The translations under genes were made by a program, and so were the position numbers. Below, one piece after another: positions 16,681 through 25,900 of a stretch of 64,000 bases of DNA (positions within the stretch are counted from its first letter, which is position 1; each line of letters begins with the position of its first letter). Below the pieces are notes generated by a model. The model worked only from the letters and a program-made list of their open reading frames with translations, did no database searches and had not been told where the DNA came from. The DNA is from Halobacteriovorax sp. GB3 (GTDB lineage: Bacteria; Bdellovibrionota; Bacteriovoracia; Bacteriovoracales; Bacteriovoracaceae), in the NCBI RefSeq assembly GCF_028649655.1, contig NZ_JAQSLN010000003.1, forward strand, positions 1 to 64,000, in the 5' to 3' direction.

Positions 16681-17270
16681 GACTTCTTATTTGAGAATTG
16701 CTTTAGCATCTTGAAATACATGAGAGCTGTATTTCTTGCATCTTCAAGCGCTGTGTGAGCAACGTGTCCCATATTAAAATGCTTCATTAACTCTGAACCT
16801 GACTCACACTTGGCCGGCAAACATTTGAGGTCAATAAGAGAGTAAGTAACGGATGTTAAGTCGTGAACTCTGTGGTTGAAGTGCTTTCGCATAAATTCCC
16901 AACCTAGGTCTCTGTTCATAAATGGTAGGTCAATGGCATTCATCGACTTTCCAAAGAGAGTAATTTTTTGACCTTGGAAATATTCTTTTATCGTTGGGTT
17001 TGTTACATAGATTTCGAGTTCTCTTTTGAATCTTTCAATTTCGATCCCGTCTTTATGTGCTTTTTTGATAAGCTCTTCATTGTGCTCGATAACCCAAGGG
17101 TCGAGATCTTTTTTCATAGAATCAAAGCTTGGGCATTTGATATAGAAGTGTTTACTGAGACCTTCTTCTAAAACTCTCTGCTTGGCATCGAAGGGGATCA
17201 TCGCAAATTCTATAATATAGTCTTTTTCTCCAAGTCCAGTTGCTTCAATGTCGAATGAAAGGTATCTCAT
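16677..17270 (-). CDS. DEDDh 3'-5' exonuclease (DnaQ/RNase T-like)
   Basis: The 197-residue protein is a stand-alone exonuclease domain. FDIEATGL (6-13) supplies the first D and E, NAIDLPFMNRDL near residues 121-132 supplies the second D, and HTALEDARNTALMYF near the end supplies the H and last D. It could act in RNA turnover, repair or proofreading; family membership does not decide. The signatures are not those of oligoribonuclease. The stop overlaps that of the convergent nlpD by three bases. Confidence 0.85.
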   Translation of the reverse strand: MRYLSFDIEATGLGEKDYIIEFAMIPFDAKQRVLEEGLSKHFYIKCPSFDSMKKDLDPWVIEHNEELIKKAHKDGIEIERFKRELEIYVTNPTIKEYFQGQKITLFGKSMNAIDLPFMNRDLGWEFMRKHFNHRVHDLTSVTYSLIDLKCLPAKCESGSELMKHFNMGHVAHTALEDARNTALMYFKMLKQFSNKKS

Positions 17271-17349
17271 TATTTCCTCAAGTCTTTAATATTTTTAAAA
17301 GTGGTTTTATTATCTCTTAAAAGAATGGCAATGAAAATAGATTTTCGTC

Positions 17350-17595
17350 CTACAGGTAATCAAAGCTTATTGTTAGGCCAAATAAATCGATATATTCCTG
17401 CAGTTTATAGTTACATATTATATTACCTTGATGATCAAGGCACTTTTTACAAATGCCTTCAGCGATGCAGCTAGATGCAACAGGGACGTTATTTGCTCTT
17501 AAAAAAAGAAGAAGGTTTTCATTCAAATCACTTTGATTGATTTCAACTTCTTTAAAAACTTTTTGAGATGCAAGCCCTTTGATTGTTAGATACAT
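17350..17595 (-). CDS. Short [2Fe-2S] ferredoxin-like protein
   Basis: This 81-residue protein has an LLLFLRANNVPVASSC segment like the beta-grasp ferredoxins. Four cysteines occupy positions 43, 49, 52 and 61, giving CX5CX2CX8C. The CX5CX2C part matches the adrenodoxin/ISC-type ferredoxin ligand pattern. The fourth cysteine is unusually close, where classical ferredoxins have about 30 or more residues between. It may be a truncated ferredoxin fold. Its start overlaps the lipoprotein gene upstream by 10 bases, so the two are probably translated together. Confidence 0.65.
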   Translation of the reverse strand: MYLTIKGLASQKVFKEVEINQSDLNENLLLFLRANNVPVASSCIAEGICKKCLDHQGNIICNYKLQEYIDLFGLTISFDYL

Positions 17596-18815
17596 CTTAA
17601 GCTGTTTACTGATCTTGGGTCTTGGAAAAAACTCTTACTATGGAGCCCCCAAATGTTTCCAATATTCTCTACATGGTAGACAGCATTATCACTTTTTAAA
17701 AGGTTTTCTAGGTCATTTGAGTCAAGTTTCTTTGTTTCGCTAAGAATTCTCTTTGGTGGAATCATGACGATATTTCTAGAGTGATAAAGACTTTCTTTAA
17801 GATTTTTCTTTGTCGTTAGTTTTGCGTAGTTTTTTATAAATTGTTGGAGTATTTGGGCCGAGTCAGGTCCTTTTGAAGAGACAAAAATTTCATTTGAATT
17901 CGACTTGTGACATATGGCCACAGGGCGTGGAGTTTGTGACTGACCAAAGAGTGAGTGTGAAGACAATTTTTTACTATGAACTCTTGGATAAAGTCTAAGA
18001 ACTGCCATTGCTGAAAAGTTGTTTTTCATGGCGCCTAGTTCTAGGGTTTGAGGTCTTTTGTCTTTTGAAATGAGAAAGATTGAATTTTCATAAATATTTA
18101 GATCGTAATTACATAAGTATTTTTGGTCGTTAGTAACATAAGGAAAGAGATAGGAGTTATTTGTTACTTTCTTTTTTCTTTGTTCTTTTGTCTGAAGACG
18201 TGACACATTGTAGATACGCTTTAAAGAGGAACGCCTTATCGTTTCATTTGCTTTAATTAATTGATTTCCTCTTAAGTAAGTCGCACTTAGCTTTTCGTCA
18301 CTTCGAATACTTTGCTCAATACCTGAGAGAAACCTTGCATATCGTTTAGAGATTGTTATGCGAGTCGGTAGTTCTCTTTCGACAAGAGAGATAAGTTCTC
18401 CTAAAGAGTATTTAGCCTTATTCTTTTTCAGGTAATATCTTAAAGAGTCAAAAAGATTTGTTGGCCTCTTATCGCTCAAGTAATAACTGTGTTCAAAATT
18501 TTTGCTGGCCAAATTCATATCCAGGAATTGAATTTGTGAATCGATTGAAACGGCAAAAGGAGAGTTGAAAATCTCAGTGAGAACCGTTGCTACAAGTATC
18601 TCTTGAGCACTTAGATTTACTTTCTTATTTAAGTTCTGAATAAGCAAGTACGTTTGCTCGTTTTGTATATAAAATTGTGTGTTGCTTTTATTACAGAAGA
18701 GTTCTTTTTCTTTTTTATCTTTTAAAACTAAATTAACTTTTGATTCATTAGATTTAATAATTAATGAACAAGAAGCAAAAATAAAAAGGAAGGGAATGAG
18801 GATCAATTTATTCAT
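17586..18815 (-). CDS. Hypothetical lipoprotein
   Basis: A 409-residue protein beginning MNKLILIPFLFIFASCS, a lipoprotein signal peptide with Cys about residue 16. The rest is lysine/asparagine-rich and has no recognised domain. Two scattered Cys residues near NKYLCNYDL-type and AICHKSN segments are seen. The start at 18815 is chosen over a longer frame because it creates the lipobox; it overlaps the upstream 110-residue gene by 8 bases. With the ferredoxin-like gene it forms a three-gene unit. Function unknown. Confidence 0.65.
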   Translation of the reverse strand: MNKLILIPFLFIFASCSLIIKSNESKVNLVLKDKKEKELFCNKSNTQFYIQNEQTYLLIQNLNKKVNLSAQEILVATVLTEIFNSPFAVSIDSQIQFLDMNLASKNFEHSYYLSDKRPTNLFDSLRYYLKKNKAKYSLGELISLVERELPTRITISKRYARFLSGIEQSIRSDEKLSATYLRGNQLIKANETIRRSSLKRIYNVSRLQTKEQRKKKVTNNSYLFPYVTNDQKYLCNYDLNIYENSIFLISKDKRPQTLELGAMKNNFSAMAVLRLYPRVHSKKLSSHSLFGQSQTPRPVAICHKSNSNEIFVSSKGPDSAQILQQFIKNYAKLTTKKNLKESLYHSRNIVMIPPKRILSETKKLDSNDLENLLKSDNAVYHVENIGNIWGLHSKSFFQDPRSVNSLRCI

Positions 18816-19140
18816 GGTCAATTTGGTATAGTCCTTCAACTGGTTCTGAAAAGATTTCTTCACTAGTAAAGTCGAGAAGTGATGCATTCTCATTTAAGGC
18901 CTTGAGTAAAAAAATCACCCACATTCCAGAGCTCGTCGCATTGGTTGTTGCCTGAGTCTTTAGGTCGATTATTTTGTAGCCTCTGTTTAAAATTTCATAA
19001 GTGATTTTATCAAACTCTTTTTCTCTGTAGCCTGTTTTTCTAGCAGGTGGAGAGGGAATAAAATAGGTAAAGGTTTGAATTTTATAGTCTTTTTCTTTTT
19101 CTTTCTCTTTTTCAGAGGAGAATAACAGTTTTTTAATCAT
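18808..19140 (-). CDS. Hypothetical 110-residue protein
   Basis: The product starts MIKKLLFSSEKEKEKEKDYK. The central part (YKIQTFTYF, YEILNRGYKIIDLKTQAT, MWVIFLLKAL) alternates strand-helix-strand like small DUF4177-type proteins, but this is only a resemblance. A ribosome-binding site AAGGA lies about 8 bases before ATG. It is the first gene of a minus-strand trio with a lipoprotein and a ferredoxin-like protein. No function can be assigned. Confidence 0.6.
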   Translation of the reverse strand: MIKKLLFSSEKEKEKEKDYKIQTFTYFIPSPPARKTGYREKEFDKITYEILNRGYKIIDLKTQATTNATSSGMWVIFLLKALNENASLLDFTSEEIFSEPVEGLYQIDHE

Positions 19141-19237
19141 AGTATGTTTTCCTTATTAAGATTTTATACGTTCGTTAAAGTACTCGTCAATTTATGTTGG
19201 ACTAACTTGTTCGGAAAAAAATACCCTGTTATTTTTT

Positions 19238-19268
19238 TTGTGCAGGAAATCTTTTTTTTAGTTATAAT
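19238..19268 (+). promoter_or_regulatory. Candidate promoter with consensus -10 element
   Basis: TATAAT at 19263-19268 is a perfect -10. The best -35 is TTGTGC (19238-19243) at a long 19-nt spacing, so strength is uncertain. No plus-strand protein gene follows; transcription would run into the terminator at 19321-19348. Confidence 0.45.
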
Positions 19269-19274
19269 TTAATT

Positions 19275-19348
19275 GTGATCGACAGGAAGTTGAATCATGA
19301 CAGGCAGGAAGCCGAAAGAAAGGGAGCAGTGCAGGGCTCCCTTTTTTT
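19275..19348 (+). ncRNA. Candidate small RNA with CAGGAAG repeats
   Basis: A transcript from the TATAAT above would begin near 19275 and stop at a strong intrinsic terminator. That terminator is stem AGGGAGC 19321-19327 with GCTCCCT 19336-19342, then seven T. The length would be about 74 nt. It carries CAGGAAG at 19283-19289 and 19305-19311, the repeat unit that binds CsrA/RsmA in CsrB-type RNAs. All annotated genes on both sides here are on the minus strand, so the plus-strand T tract has no other client. The hairpin could instead serve the minus-strand CoA-transferase operon. A 43-codon reading frame from 19296 runs through the terminator and is unlikely to be real. Confidence 0.4.
19321..19348. 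terminator. Intrinsic terminator, best on plus strand
   Basis: A 7-bp stem (19321-19327 with 19336-19342) is followed by TTTTTTT on the plus strand and by CTTTCTTTC on the minus strand. It can end the candidate small RNA, the scoAB operon, or both. Confidence 0.75.
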
Positions 19349-19351
19349 ATT

Positions 19352-19960
19352 TTAAGGTAGTTTTAATTCACTCTCTATTACACCTGGTGCTAGCTCTAAA
19401 ACTTCAAAGCAATTTCCATTCGGTTTAAAAATTCCATGATCAGTAACAACTAAATCCACAACACACTTTCCAGTTAAAGGAAGATCACATTTTTTTACAA
19501 GCTTGGGACTACCGTCTTTACTGAAATGAGTCATCATAATAATAACTGTCTTAGAGCCATTCACTAGATCCATAGCACCACCCATGCCCGTGAGTTTTTT
19601 TCCTGGAATCATCCAATTGGCAAGTGAGGCCTCAGTGTCAACTTCCATCCCTCCGAGGACCGAGTAATCAATGTGTCCGCCGCGAATCATTCCAAAGCTC
19701 AAAGAACTGTCAAAGAATGAAGCACCCTCTTTGATTGTAATTGTTTCTTTACCAGCATTAATAAGGGTTGGACTAACATTATCTTTTTTTGGTCTACCTT
19801 TGACCCCTAAAACTCCATTTTCAGAATGTATCCACAGAGTCTTACCTTCGGGAAGTCTTTGAGCGACGATTGTTGGAAGTCCAATACCTAAGTTGACACT
19901 CGATTGATCACTGATTTTTTCAAGCACCTTATCTGCCATTTCTTCTTTGGTCCAGGCCAT
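19352..19960 (-). CDS. scoB: 3-oxoacid CoA-transferase subunit B
   Basis: A 202-residue beta subunit of succinyl-CoA:3-ketoacid (or acetoacetate) CoA-transferase. The catalytic glutamate lies in HSENGVLG (E47). Other family segments are VNLGIGLPT near the start, RGGHIDYSVLGGMEVD and IPGKKLTGMGGAMDLV. The enzyme moves CoA between carboxylates, usually in ketone-body, acetoacetate or amino-acid breakdown. Its ATG overlaps the scoA stop by one base. It is the last of six coupled genes; an intrinsic hairpin follows the stop. Confidence 0.93.
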   Translation of the reverse strand: MAWTKEEMADKVLEKISDQSSVNLGIGLPTIVAQRLPEGKTLWIHSENGVLGVKGRPKKDNVSPTLINAGKETITIKEGASFFDSSLSFGMIRGGHIDYSVLGGMEVDTEASLANWMIPGKKLTGMGGAMDLVNGSKTVIIMMTHFSKDGSPKLVKKCDLPLTGKCVVDLVVTDHGIFKPNGNCFEVLELAPGVIESELKLP

Positions 19961-20652
19961 TAATTATCCTCTAAAGTTAAAAATTCAATATCGTTTTTAT
20001 AATTTGATCCTTGGTAAATTCTTTGAACAAAAATACCTGGGAGATGGACATCTTCTGGTGCTATTTCTCCAAGTTCTACAAGTTGTTCAACTTCAACGAT
20101 TGTCGTTTTTGCGGCCATCGCCATGAGAGGGGAGAAGTTTCTAGCAGTTTCTTTGAACCACAGGTTCCCATAAGGATCGGCCTTTTGGGCCTTAATGATA
20201 GCAAAATCTGCATGAAGGGCCGTTTCAAGAACACAGGGGCGATCAAATTCTTTGACTTCTTTTCCCTCTGCGACAATTGTTCCGTGACCTGTGGGAGTAT
20301 AAAAGGCCCTAATTCCCATTCCTGCTGCACGTATTCTTTCACTAAATGTTCCCTGAGGAACTAATTCTACATCGATTTCTTTGTTAAAGATTCGTTTTTC
20401 AAGATCAGGATTTCCCCCTACATATGAACAGTAGGCCTTTGAGATTTTATCTTGAACTAAGAGCTTTACGAGTCCTCTTCCTGAGTTTCCAATGTTGTTG
20501 GATATGACAGTGAGGTTATTAATGTCTTTTTTACAGAGAGCATCGATACTGTTTTCTGGAATACCGCAAAGACCGAAGCCTCCACTCATAACGCTTGAGC
20601 CACTTGTAATATCTTTAACTGCTTCGTCGCTTGACTGATATATTTTTGTCAT
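19960..20652 (-). CDS. scoA: 3-oxoacid CoA-transferase subunit A
   Basis: The 230-residue alpha subunit has SVMSGGFGLCGIPENSI (about 20-36), ISNNIGNSGRGLVKLL, SYVGGNPDLEK and FYTPTGHGT, all typical of SCOT-A. The start at 20652 (MTKIYQSS) is preferred over one six codons earlier because AAGGAAAAA lies upstream at a suitable distance. It overlaps the preceding aminotransferase by 38 bases, so its translation is probably coupled. With ScoB it forms the CoA-transferase heteromer. Confidence 0.92.
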   Translation of the reverse strand: MTKIYQSSDEAVKDITSGSSVMSGGFGLCGIPENSIDALCKKDINNLTVISNNIGNSGRGLVKLLVQDKISKAYCSYVGGNPDLEKRIFNKEIDVELVPQGTFSERIRAAGMGIRAFYTPTGHGTIVAEGKEVKEFDRPCVLETALHADFAIIKAQKADPYGNLWFKETARNFSPLMAMAAKTTIVEVEQLVELGEIAPEDVHLPGIFVQRIYQGSNYKNDIEFLTLEDN

Positions 20653-21862
20653 TCTGTTTTTCCTTATCAAGGGAATATTTTTTTAAAATTACTTGATCTA
20701 TTTTTGAGATATATTTTTCAACTTGCTTAAGACTTGTAATGTAACTTGGGCAGAGGATGATATTCTCACGCACTTGTGAAACAAAAAGCCCACTCTCTTT
20801 AAAGTCGTCAAAGAGATCTTCACGGCCATTGGTTTCTATGGCAGCTAAAAGACCTATCTGGCGAACTTCCTTAACGAAGGGGTTCTTTTTTAGCGTGTCG
20901 AGATGTTTTTTAAAGCTTTTTTGAAGTTGCTTTAGGTGAGTTTGTAGCTTTTCCCTTTCAAGGATTTGTAAAACCTTTTTTGTAGATGCGAGACCAAGGG
21001 GATGGGCATAATTTGTTAAACCATAACTAAAAACTTCTTTTTCTAGATCTTCTGAGGCCGATTTAGAAACCCAAACGGCTCCAAAAGGACAATGACCCGC
21101 ATTGATCCCTTTTGCCATGCAAATATAATCAGGTCTTAATTTATAATGATGAAACCCAAATGGTTTTCCCGTACGATGAAAACCGCACACAACCTCATCT
21201 AGGATGAGCTGTATTTTATATTGATCGCAAATTTTTTGAATTCCTTCAAACCAGCTCTTTGGAGGTATGATAACACCATTTCCACCTGTAATTGTTTCTA
21301 GACAAAATGCTGCAATTTTGTGAGGTCCAATTGATTTTATAATTTTCTTAGTTTTAATTAACTTTGGATCATCGTGTGGTTCAGGAATTCTGGCAGTCCA
21401 CTCATCAATTGTGTCGTGCTTTTTATTGCGCCAGTCTCCCGTAATAGAGAGTGCTCCTAGAGTGGCTCCATGATAAGACTGCTCTCTTGCGAGAATAATT
21501 TTTTTTCCACTTCTTTGTCTTGCCATTTTCAAAGCATTTTCAACAGACTCAGCTCCTGAGACTGTATAAAATAATTTACCGTCTCTTTTTTTAAGGGCCT
21601 TTAAAAGCATATAAGAGACTTCTTCTTTTAGCTTAAAAATACTCTTTGGGTTGGAAACTGAAATGAGCTTGGCCTGATTCATCATGGCCTTAACAACTTC
21701 TGGGTGTGAATTACCAAAAATGGCATGATAGCTTGTTGATGAGAAATCAAAGAGGCGCTTTCCTTCATTCGTGATAAGGAAATTACCTACGGCCTTTTCA
21801 ATTGAAACCGTGTGGGCCTTTTCTTGATCTTGCCAAGTAATAAAATAAGGACGATCTCCCAT
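20615..21862 (-). CDS. Class-III PLP-dependent aminotransferase
   Basis: The 415-residue fold-type-I enzyme has TVSGAESVENALKMAR (about 100-115), SYHGATLGALS (129-139), the cofactor aspartate in LILDEVVCGFHRTG (D222) and the PLP lysine in MAKGINAG (K251). It resembles omega-amino-acid:pyruvate/beta-alanine-type transaminases, which turn an amino group at a terminal carbon into an aldehyde or act on beta-amino acids. The substrate is not decided. It is the fourth gene of the coupled operon and overlaps scoA, so its product may feed the CoA-transferase. Confidence 0.88.
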   Translation of the reverse strand: MGDRPYFITWQDQEKAHTVSIEKAVGNFLITNEGKRLFDFSSTSYHAIFGNSHPEVVKAMMNQAKLISVSNPKSIFKLKEEVSYMLLKALKKRDGKLFYTVSGAESVENALKMARQRSGKKIILAREQSYHGATLGALSITGDWRNKKHDTIDEWTARIPEPHDDPKLIKTKKIIKSIGPHKIAAFCLETITGGNGVIIPPKSWFEGIQKICDQYKIQLILDEVVCGFHRTGKPFGFHHYKLRPDYICMAKGINAGHCPFGAVWVSKSASEDLEKEVFSYGLTNYAHPLGLASTKKVLQILEREKLQTHLKQLQKSFKKHLDTLKKNPFVKEVRQIGLLAAIETNGREDLFDDFKESGLFVSQVRENIILCPSYITSLKQVEKYISKIDQVILKKYSLDKEKQNDKNISVKRRSS

Positions 21863-21897
21863 AGTGCCTCCTTGCCCCTGGGAACAAAACAGTTCAA

Positions 21898-22965
21898 TTA
21901 AAATTGAAGCATTAAATCCTTATAATTGGAATCAAATTCTTTACAACCACGCCAAAAGTAAGCACTTTTACTACGGTGATCATAGGCTGCACCACCGCAC
22001 GTCATAGATGGGTCTTGTGCTCCACTCTCAAAATGCGAGCAGATTGCCTTAGGATATCCCTCATGGTCTCTAAAGAGTTCGATTAAATCATTAAAATTCT
22101 TTGTTTGGTTTATTTTCTTAGAGAGTAGGTCATAGCGATCATAGGTTGTTGAACTCTTTGCTGTTTCTTGCTCAAACTCTTTTACAAATTTACCAAGGCA
22201 GTGATTTGTGTGAAATGTTTTACCGTGATTGAATTCATCTGTGTGAAAGAGAAGCTCTTTTGCACTCGGAGAGATTTCCCAGTGTTCACTTTGCTTGCTA
22301 TCGCTAATAAGATAATTATGTCCGCTTGTAACAGGAGCTCCCGTTAGCTTGTTTTTCATTTGCTCAAAAGCCTTTTGTTCAAGCGTGTGGCGAACAAGTA
22401 ATGGCCAAATAAGGCCGGCCTTTGCATTCTTTGTATTAATATTATTAACACCAATGAAAAGACCTGATTCATTGATTCCCATCATGCCGAGACAACCAAC
22501 AAGAGAGAAGAGATAGGACTTTGGTCCATGCTTACTCTCTGGTACTTCAATGACCGATATATAGTCTTTTGCACTCGAGTGCATATCCCAAGTTTGACCA
22601 CTAACTACATGATCACTTGATTGGATATGAACAGTCGAACAACCTTCGTCTGGCATTTCTATATCTCTAAAGTCTGTATAGTTATTCAAAATAACGACAT
22701 CAGTTAAAGAGATACTGGCACCACTTGCTATGGCCTCGAGCTCTTCGGCCAGATGAGGAGCAAATGATTTTGATATTTCAAATTGATCGTGAGCAAGTTT
22801 ATCGAGAGAGTAAAGAAGTGAAGGGTTCTTTTTAAGCATAAGTTCACGTCTAATCGACGAGAGTTCCCTAATTCCCTCTCTAAAAGATTCACCGTGAGAG
22901 AGGCCCCATTCACGGTGAGATTTTCCTGCTTCATATTGAATAAAAGGTAAGGCCTGATCAGTCAT
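21898..22965 (-). CDS. C45-family autoproteolytic acyltransferase/hydrolase
   Basis: This 355-residue N-terminal-nucleophile protein is related to isopenicillin-N acyltransferase. The self-cleavage and nucleophile site is visible in DEGCSTVHI (Cys about 108), with GQTWDMH, GCLGMMGINESGLFIGVNN, GHNYLISD and FHTNHCL following in family order. Members transfer or remove acyl groups on amines and small peptides. There is no signal peptide, so it is cytoplasmic. Its ATG overlaps the stop of the fusion gene (TAATG). The neighbouring GNAT domain and ATP-grasp ligase point to acylated or peptide-like small molecules as substrate, by inference. Confidence 0.82.
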   Translation of the reverse strand: MTDQALPFIQYEAGKSHREWGLSHGESFREGIRELSSIRRELMLKKNPSLLYSLDKLAHDQFEISKSFAPHLAEELEAIASGASISLTDVVILNNYTDFRDIEMPDEGCSTVHIQSSDHVVSGQTWDMHSSAKDYISVIEVPESKHGPKSYLFSLVGCLGMMGINESGLFIGVNNINTKNAKAGLIWPLLVRHTLEQKAFEQMKNKLTGAPVTSGHNYLISDSKQSEHWEISPSAKELLFHTDEFNHGKTFHTNHCLGKFVKEFEQETAKSSTTYDRYDLLSKKINQTKNFNDLIELFRDHEGYPKAICSHFESGAQDPSMTCGGAAYDHRSKSAYFWRGCKEFDSNYKDLMLQF

Positions 22966-25900
22966 TAGATATCACCTCTGTTGTATTTAGAGAGAAATCT
23001 CTTCATTTGACCGTAACTTGCAAGGACTAAGAATTGACCACTTCTATCTTGTTTAAAATATTTTGAATAAACGTAACTGAGCGGTCCATTGATGAGTCCA
23101 ACTCCGTTTTCTATATGAAATTCATTAATTGAATGATCGCCAGCAATAGTTTTGATGGCCTGATCAAATTCTGCAAGTGTGTTGTCATAATCTCTTTTGT
23201 TATTTTCAATGAGTTGTTTTTCAAAAAGATAATTGTTAAAACTAAATTCATCACCATCCCATGTACTAATGACCATGAGTGGGGCATCGATAAAATAATC
23301 TTTTTTCATTGCACAAATAGCTGCTTGGCCTGAGAGATAGCACATGAGCGCATCTGGTTGGAGTTTCAGTTGATTTGCACAGAGAAATTGTTCTTTGCTA
23401 TAACGATACATCGAACTCGCTGTCTCATTGAAGATAACTGGAGTTTTATACTTATTACAAAGAGTGATGATTTTCTCTAGTGTTTCACGAGAAATTTTCT
23501 TTCCATTTCTCTGTTGAATTGGCTCAAGCCAAAGGCCCATGAATCGTTCTTTTTTAAGGATAGACTCCAACTCTTTTAGAGACGCCGTTTCACTGGTCGT
23601 TGGGCAAGTCAGTTTTGTTGTATCGAAAAACTCATCACTTTCGCTTAAACTTCTCGATAGGAAACTTCCTTTTCCAAAGTAGTGGCCTTTGAACGTCAGT
23701 AGCTTGTTTGATTTTTCATTTTCTTTTTGATTGAACCAAAGAGAACGAGAAAGTTTATCAACGCATTCACTTTGACCACTGGCCGTATAGACGTGTTGAA
23801 GTTCTTTTGGAAATGATTCTGTAAGATCTTTAACGTCTTGAATAAAGCGAGAGCTAATAAAGTTTGAAAGACATACTTTGTTAACTAGGTAAGGAAGTTG
23901 GTTTTTACAAAAGTCTGTGCTTAGTTGAGAAAGTGTTAGGCGTGATTGAACACCGTTAGAAAGCTCTATAGGCTGTTCTTTCCAACTCGCTGTTCCTTTA
24001 TAATAGAAAACATCTCTATATTCTTCATCATCAGGATAATCTTCATTGATGTAATCAATAACTTTTGCACCAAGAGATAAATTAATACTTAGCATTCCCT
24101 TTGCTAAGTGATCGCGGTTTCTTCCATTGATTGATTCAATACCGTTGAAAATGCTGTTTAAAACAAGAAATGATTTTAAGTCTCTCCCAATTCCTAGTCC
24201 TTGGGAATTCGGAGCTGTCGTTGTATCGAGCATATAGAGAGTATTTTCATTTGCAAATGATGGATCTCTTCTAACTCCTCTTTCATAAGGGTATAAAGAA
24301 AGTGGTCCAGCAAAAGTAATGGCCTGAAGTTTGTCATTTTTCATTAAAGCGTAGCATTGAGAGTTTTCATGATTTGCTGTTGCTTCAAATTTTTCAATTT
24401 CTGTTTGCCTTGCAGGTTCATAAACTGTTTTTTCAAGATCAATTATTTTTTCCTTAAACTCAAGGAAGTTCGCTCTATTTATCTTAACGAGCACTGATTC
24501 TGTTTTTTGTTCAATCCACTCTTTTGCTGTCCTTAGCGTATTCTCTTTATTGTTTGGAGCTAGTCTTGCTTCTAGAAATAGCTCTTGCCAAAAATAGAGA
24601 TCATTTGCTCTGCTTGTAAAAGTTGGAATTTCTACAGGTGCCAGCTCTTTTTGATGAAAAACGGATTCAGCAATATTTTCCAAACAGGCAAAAAGAAAGT
24701 CTAAGTCTTCTTTTCTAAAAGAAGTATTTAAGCGAAACCTTAATGTGTTTGATCCTGCTGGGTAGAATAGTTGAGCATGATCAAAGCGCTTTTGTATAAA
24801 TTGTCCTACGTGTTCTTGGTTTTTTAGATCAATGGCAAAGGCGAGTCCATGAACTCTTGGGTTTTCTACAAAGTCAGAGTATTTATTTTTAAAATTTAAC
24901 AGAAGGGCATCTGTAAGATTCTCTAATTCTAATATTCTTTGATCGTTTTGAGAGATCATAAGCGCGTGAGCATGACCTCTTGCTATACTTGATACAGCAA
25001 TTTCCTCATTATTTCTTTTATCAATAGGAGAGAGGACTATTCCCGATTGAGCTTTTTTTGCCAAGACGACGTAATCAGGAAAGAGCTCCTGACCCTTTGA
25101 ATCTTGGAGTTCAAATTCAGTGTGCCAGAAAAACTTGCGACCTAAATGGAAACCTGTTTGAACTTCGTCAAAGATTAATGAGACTTGAAATGATTTCGCA
25201 ATGAGGGCAAGCGCTTGAAAAAAGCGATTTGTAGCATAGCGATCTCCCCCTTCACATTGCATTGGCTCGATTAAGATCGCGAAAATATTTCTTTCTTTAA
25301 GTGCATCACGAATTTTTAAAAGAGACTGAATTTCGCTTTCTAAAAGGGGGTCACTATTCGTATTTTCAGGTGTTTTAAAGTTTTTCGATGCAGACATTTC
25401 CCATGATTTTAGCCACGATTGATCAGCTTTAATAAGTGTTTGACCACTTTTATCTTCAGGAAATGGCATGTAGACAGATTCATAACCTGGCCACTCAAAT
25501 GGAGCACGTTTTGTTTTATTCCAAGTACTCATTAGTGAAACCATCATTCGGCCATGAAAAGATCCTTCAAAGCAAAGAACTTTTTTGGCAGATTCATTTT
25601 TCCGGTTTTTGTAAGCAAGTCCTAGTGCTGTTTCATTCGCTTCAGCTCCGGAATTACAAAAACTTGTATGGATCGTTTGCCAGTTAAGTTCTCTTTTAAA
25701 TAGGCCATGAAGTGATTGTACTAGTTCTTCAAATCCTTTTGATGAACATTGGTTTGTCCATGTTTGTTCAAAGTGAGCTGGGCCAAAGAAGCTTTGAGGA
25801 TTAAAACCAAGCCCAAGTGTCGCAATTTGAGACGCAGAATCCATGAAGTAGTGTGGAGTACCTTCGTTTGATTCAACACCAAAGTAAGGACCTTTAGAAT

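Noticed and set aside
19296-19427. A 43-codon frame beginning ATGACAGGC
   Set aside because: It runs straight through a strong T-tailed terminator and into the antisense of scoB; more likely part of a non-coding transcript or chance.
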